From assembly GCA_024640185.1 (NCBI GenBank), contig JAHEFN010000003.1:1-24000 (forward strand): a stretch of DNA of 24,000 nt, read 5' to 3'. Shown here piece by piece: positions 23,121 through 24,000 of the stretch; within the stretch, counting starts at the first letter, position 1, and each line of letters starts with the position of its first letter. A program made the position numbers and the translations under genes. The notes under the pieces were generated by a model. The model was not told the origin of the DNA, made no database searches, and saw only the letters and a list, made by a program, of their open reading frames with translations. Source of the DNA: Gemmatimonadota bacterium. GTDB lineage: Bacteria > Gemmatimonadota > Gemmatimonadetes > Gemmatimonadales > GWC2-71-9.

Positions 23121-23155
23121 GCCGGGCCGCCTCCCGGGATGGGTGACGGCCCGGC
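23121..23155. repeat. 9-bp inverted repeat between dnaK and degP
   Basis: GCCGGGCCG (23121-23129) and CGGCCCGGC (23147-23155) form a perfect 9-bp stem around a 17-nt loop, 27 bp before the degP start. It could be the dnaK terminator or a structure in the degP leader. No U-run follows on the dnaK strand. Confidence 0.6.
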
Positions 23156-23211
23156 CAGTTGTCTCAATACTACATCGATGCACGACCAGCTGTTTCGGTC
23201 GCGCCGCCCGG

Positions 23212-24000
23212 TCACTCCTCCTTGGGAGGGGTGTCCTCGACGATCTCGTAGTCCGCCTCCACCGCCTCATCGGCACCGGCCTCGGCCGTCTCCCCCGATT
23301 CGGCTGCGGGCTCCTCGGCGGTGGTCCCCGAGGCGCTCTGGTAGAGGGAGGCCCCGGCGGCCGAGTAGGCCAGGTTGAGCTCCTCATGGGCAGACTTGAT
23401 CTTCTCCAGGTCACCGGTGCGCAGCGCTTCCTTGCCCGCCTCGACGGCCTTCTCCAACCGCTCCTTGTCGGCGGCCTGAAGCCGGTCGACCCATTCCTTG
23501 GAGTCCTTCTCGACCTTGTAGATCAACCCGTCGAGCTGGTTGCGGGTCTCGATCTGCTCACGCCGTTCCTGGTCGGACTTGGCGTTGGCCTCGGCCTGCT
23601 TGACCATCGCGTCGACGTCGGCGTCGGAGAGGCCACTCGAGGCCTCGATCCGGATCTTCTGCTCCTTGCCGGTCGCCTTGTCCTTGGCCGAGACGTGGAG
23701 GATGCCGTTGGCATCGATGTCGAAGGTCACTTCGACCTGCGGCATCCCACGTGGTGCCGGCGGAATGCCCGTCAGCTGGAACTTGCCGATGGTGCGGTTG
23801 TCGGCAGCCATCTGCCGCTCGCCCTGCAGGACGTGGATCTCGACGGTCGTCTGGTTGTCCTCGGCGGTGCTGAAGACTTCCGACTTCTTCGTCGGGATCG
23901 TGGTGTTGCGGGGAATCAGCACGGTGCCGACCCCACCCAGGGTCTCGATACCAAGTGACAGCGGGGTGACGTCGAGGAGCAGCACATCCTTGACCTCGCC
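23212..24000 (-). CDS. dnaK: Chaperone DnaK (Hsp70), C-terminal part (start outside window)
   Basis: The frame is open to the window edge and gives the last 262 residues. It begins in the conserved stretch GEVKDVLLLDVTPLSLGIE joining the ATPase domain to the substrate-binding domain. The beta-sandwich has the usual GERQMAADNRTIGKF and GIPPAPRGMPQVEVTFDID segments, followed by DANGILHVSAKDKATG and SSGLSDADVDAMVKQAEANA leading into the helical lid. The disordered tail is Glu/Ala-rich and ends VEDTPPKEE instead of the EEVKDKK type end. DnaK refolds proteins together with DnaJ and GrpE. Those genes and the dnaK promoter are outside this window. degP follows after 117 bp. Confidence 0.98.
   Translation of the reverse strand, partial: GEVKDVLLLDVTPLSLGIETLGGVGTVLIPRNTTIPTKKSEVFSTAEDNQTTVEIHVLQGERQMAADNRTIGKFQLTGIPPAPRGMPQVEVTFDIDANGILHVSAKDKATGKEQKIRIEASSGLSDADVDAMVKQAEANAKSDQERREQIETRNQLDGLIYKVEKDSKEWVDRLQAADKERLEKAVEAGKEALRTGDLEKIKSAHEELNLAYSAAGASLYQSASGTTAEEPAAESGETAEAGADEAVEADYEIVEDTPPKEE

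Noticed and set aside
1..24000. Mobile element, prophage, defence system or biosynthetic cluster
   Set aside because: No transposase, integrase, terminal inverted repeats, phage structural genes or defence domains are visible; gene content is core chromosomal with uniform codon style.

Overview
This is a GC-rich chromosomal segment packed with bacterial housekeeping genes and exported proteins. It shows no transposase, integrase, phage gene or CRISPR array. Three things suggest the Gemmatimonadota or a close relative in the FCB supergroup: high GC content, several secreted or lipoprotein genes of a type common there (beta-propeller lipoprotein, serine hydrolase, M28 peptidase, small beta-barrels), and signal-peptide and promoter features that resemble Bacteroidetes rules. 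This assignment is an inference; there is no 16S gene or marker search behind it.

Layout. 1-2424 (+): the 3' end of a phosphoglucosamine mutase gene, then glmS, two steps of UDP-GlcNAc synthesis. 2429-2470: a perfect 6 x 7-bp tandem repeat. 2483-4342 (-): a secreted serine hydrolase and a small exported barrel-like protein. 4446-5473 (+): dtd and maf, overlapping at ATGA (quality control of D-aminoacyl-tRNA and of nucleotides). 5439-7489 (-): a lipoprotein gene translationally coupled to trpE, whose 3' end overlaps maf convergently. 7514-9511 (+): an outer-membrane protein with an Omp85-like C-terminus. 9588-11846 (+): a GspE/PilB-type secretion or pilus ATPase fused to a C-terminal response-regulator receiver domain.

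11849-17118 (-) is the proteostasis block: tig-clpP, then clpX-engB-exported protein-acyltransferase, with tight or overlapping junctions apart from the 70-bp clpP-clpX gap. 17203-17541 (-): a small membrane protein. 17804-20289 (+): a beta-propeller lipoprotein and an M28 metallopeptidase. 20382-20733 (+): a possible tiny exported peptide and a cysteine-rich GDCCVxC protein. 20844-20925 (-): tRNA-Leu(UAG). 21055-21399 (+): a small lipoprotein ending at a strong hairpin shared with the convergent htrA/degP gene (21472-23094, -). 23212-24000 (-): the C-terminal part of dnaK. Trigger factor, ClpXP, DnaK and HtrA together make the right half rich in folding and degradation functions for cytoplasm and envelope.

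Three cross-cutting observations deserve follow-up. First, almost every signal-peptidase-I-type export signal here is predicted to be cut just before glutamine, as in the Bacteroidetes 'Q-rule'. Second, tig and tRNA-Leu share an identical 13-base promoter-like string exactly 6 nt before the start codon and the tRNA 5' end, and other genes lacking a Shine-Dalgarno have a TAnnTT box 6-7 nt before ATG, suggesting leaderless transcripts and a Bacteroidetes-like -10 element. Third, the secretion ATPase-receiver fusion suggests phosphorelay input into pilus or secretion machinery.
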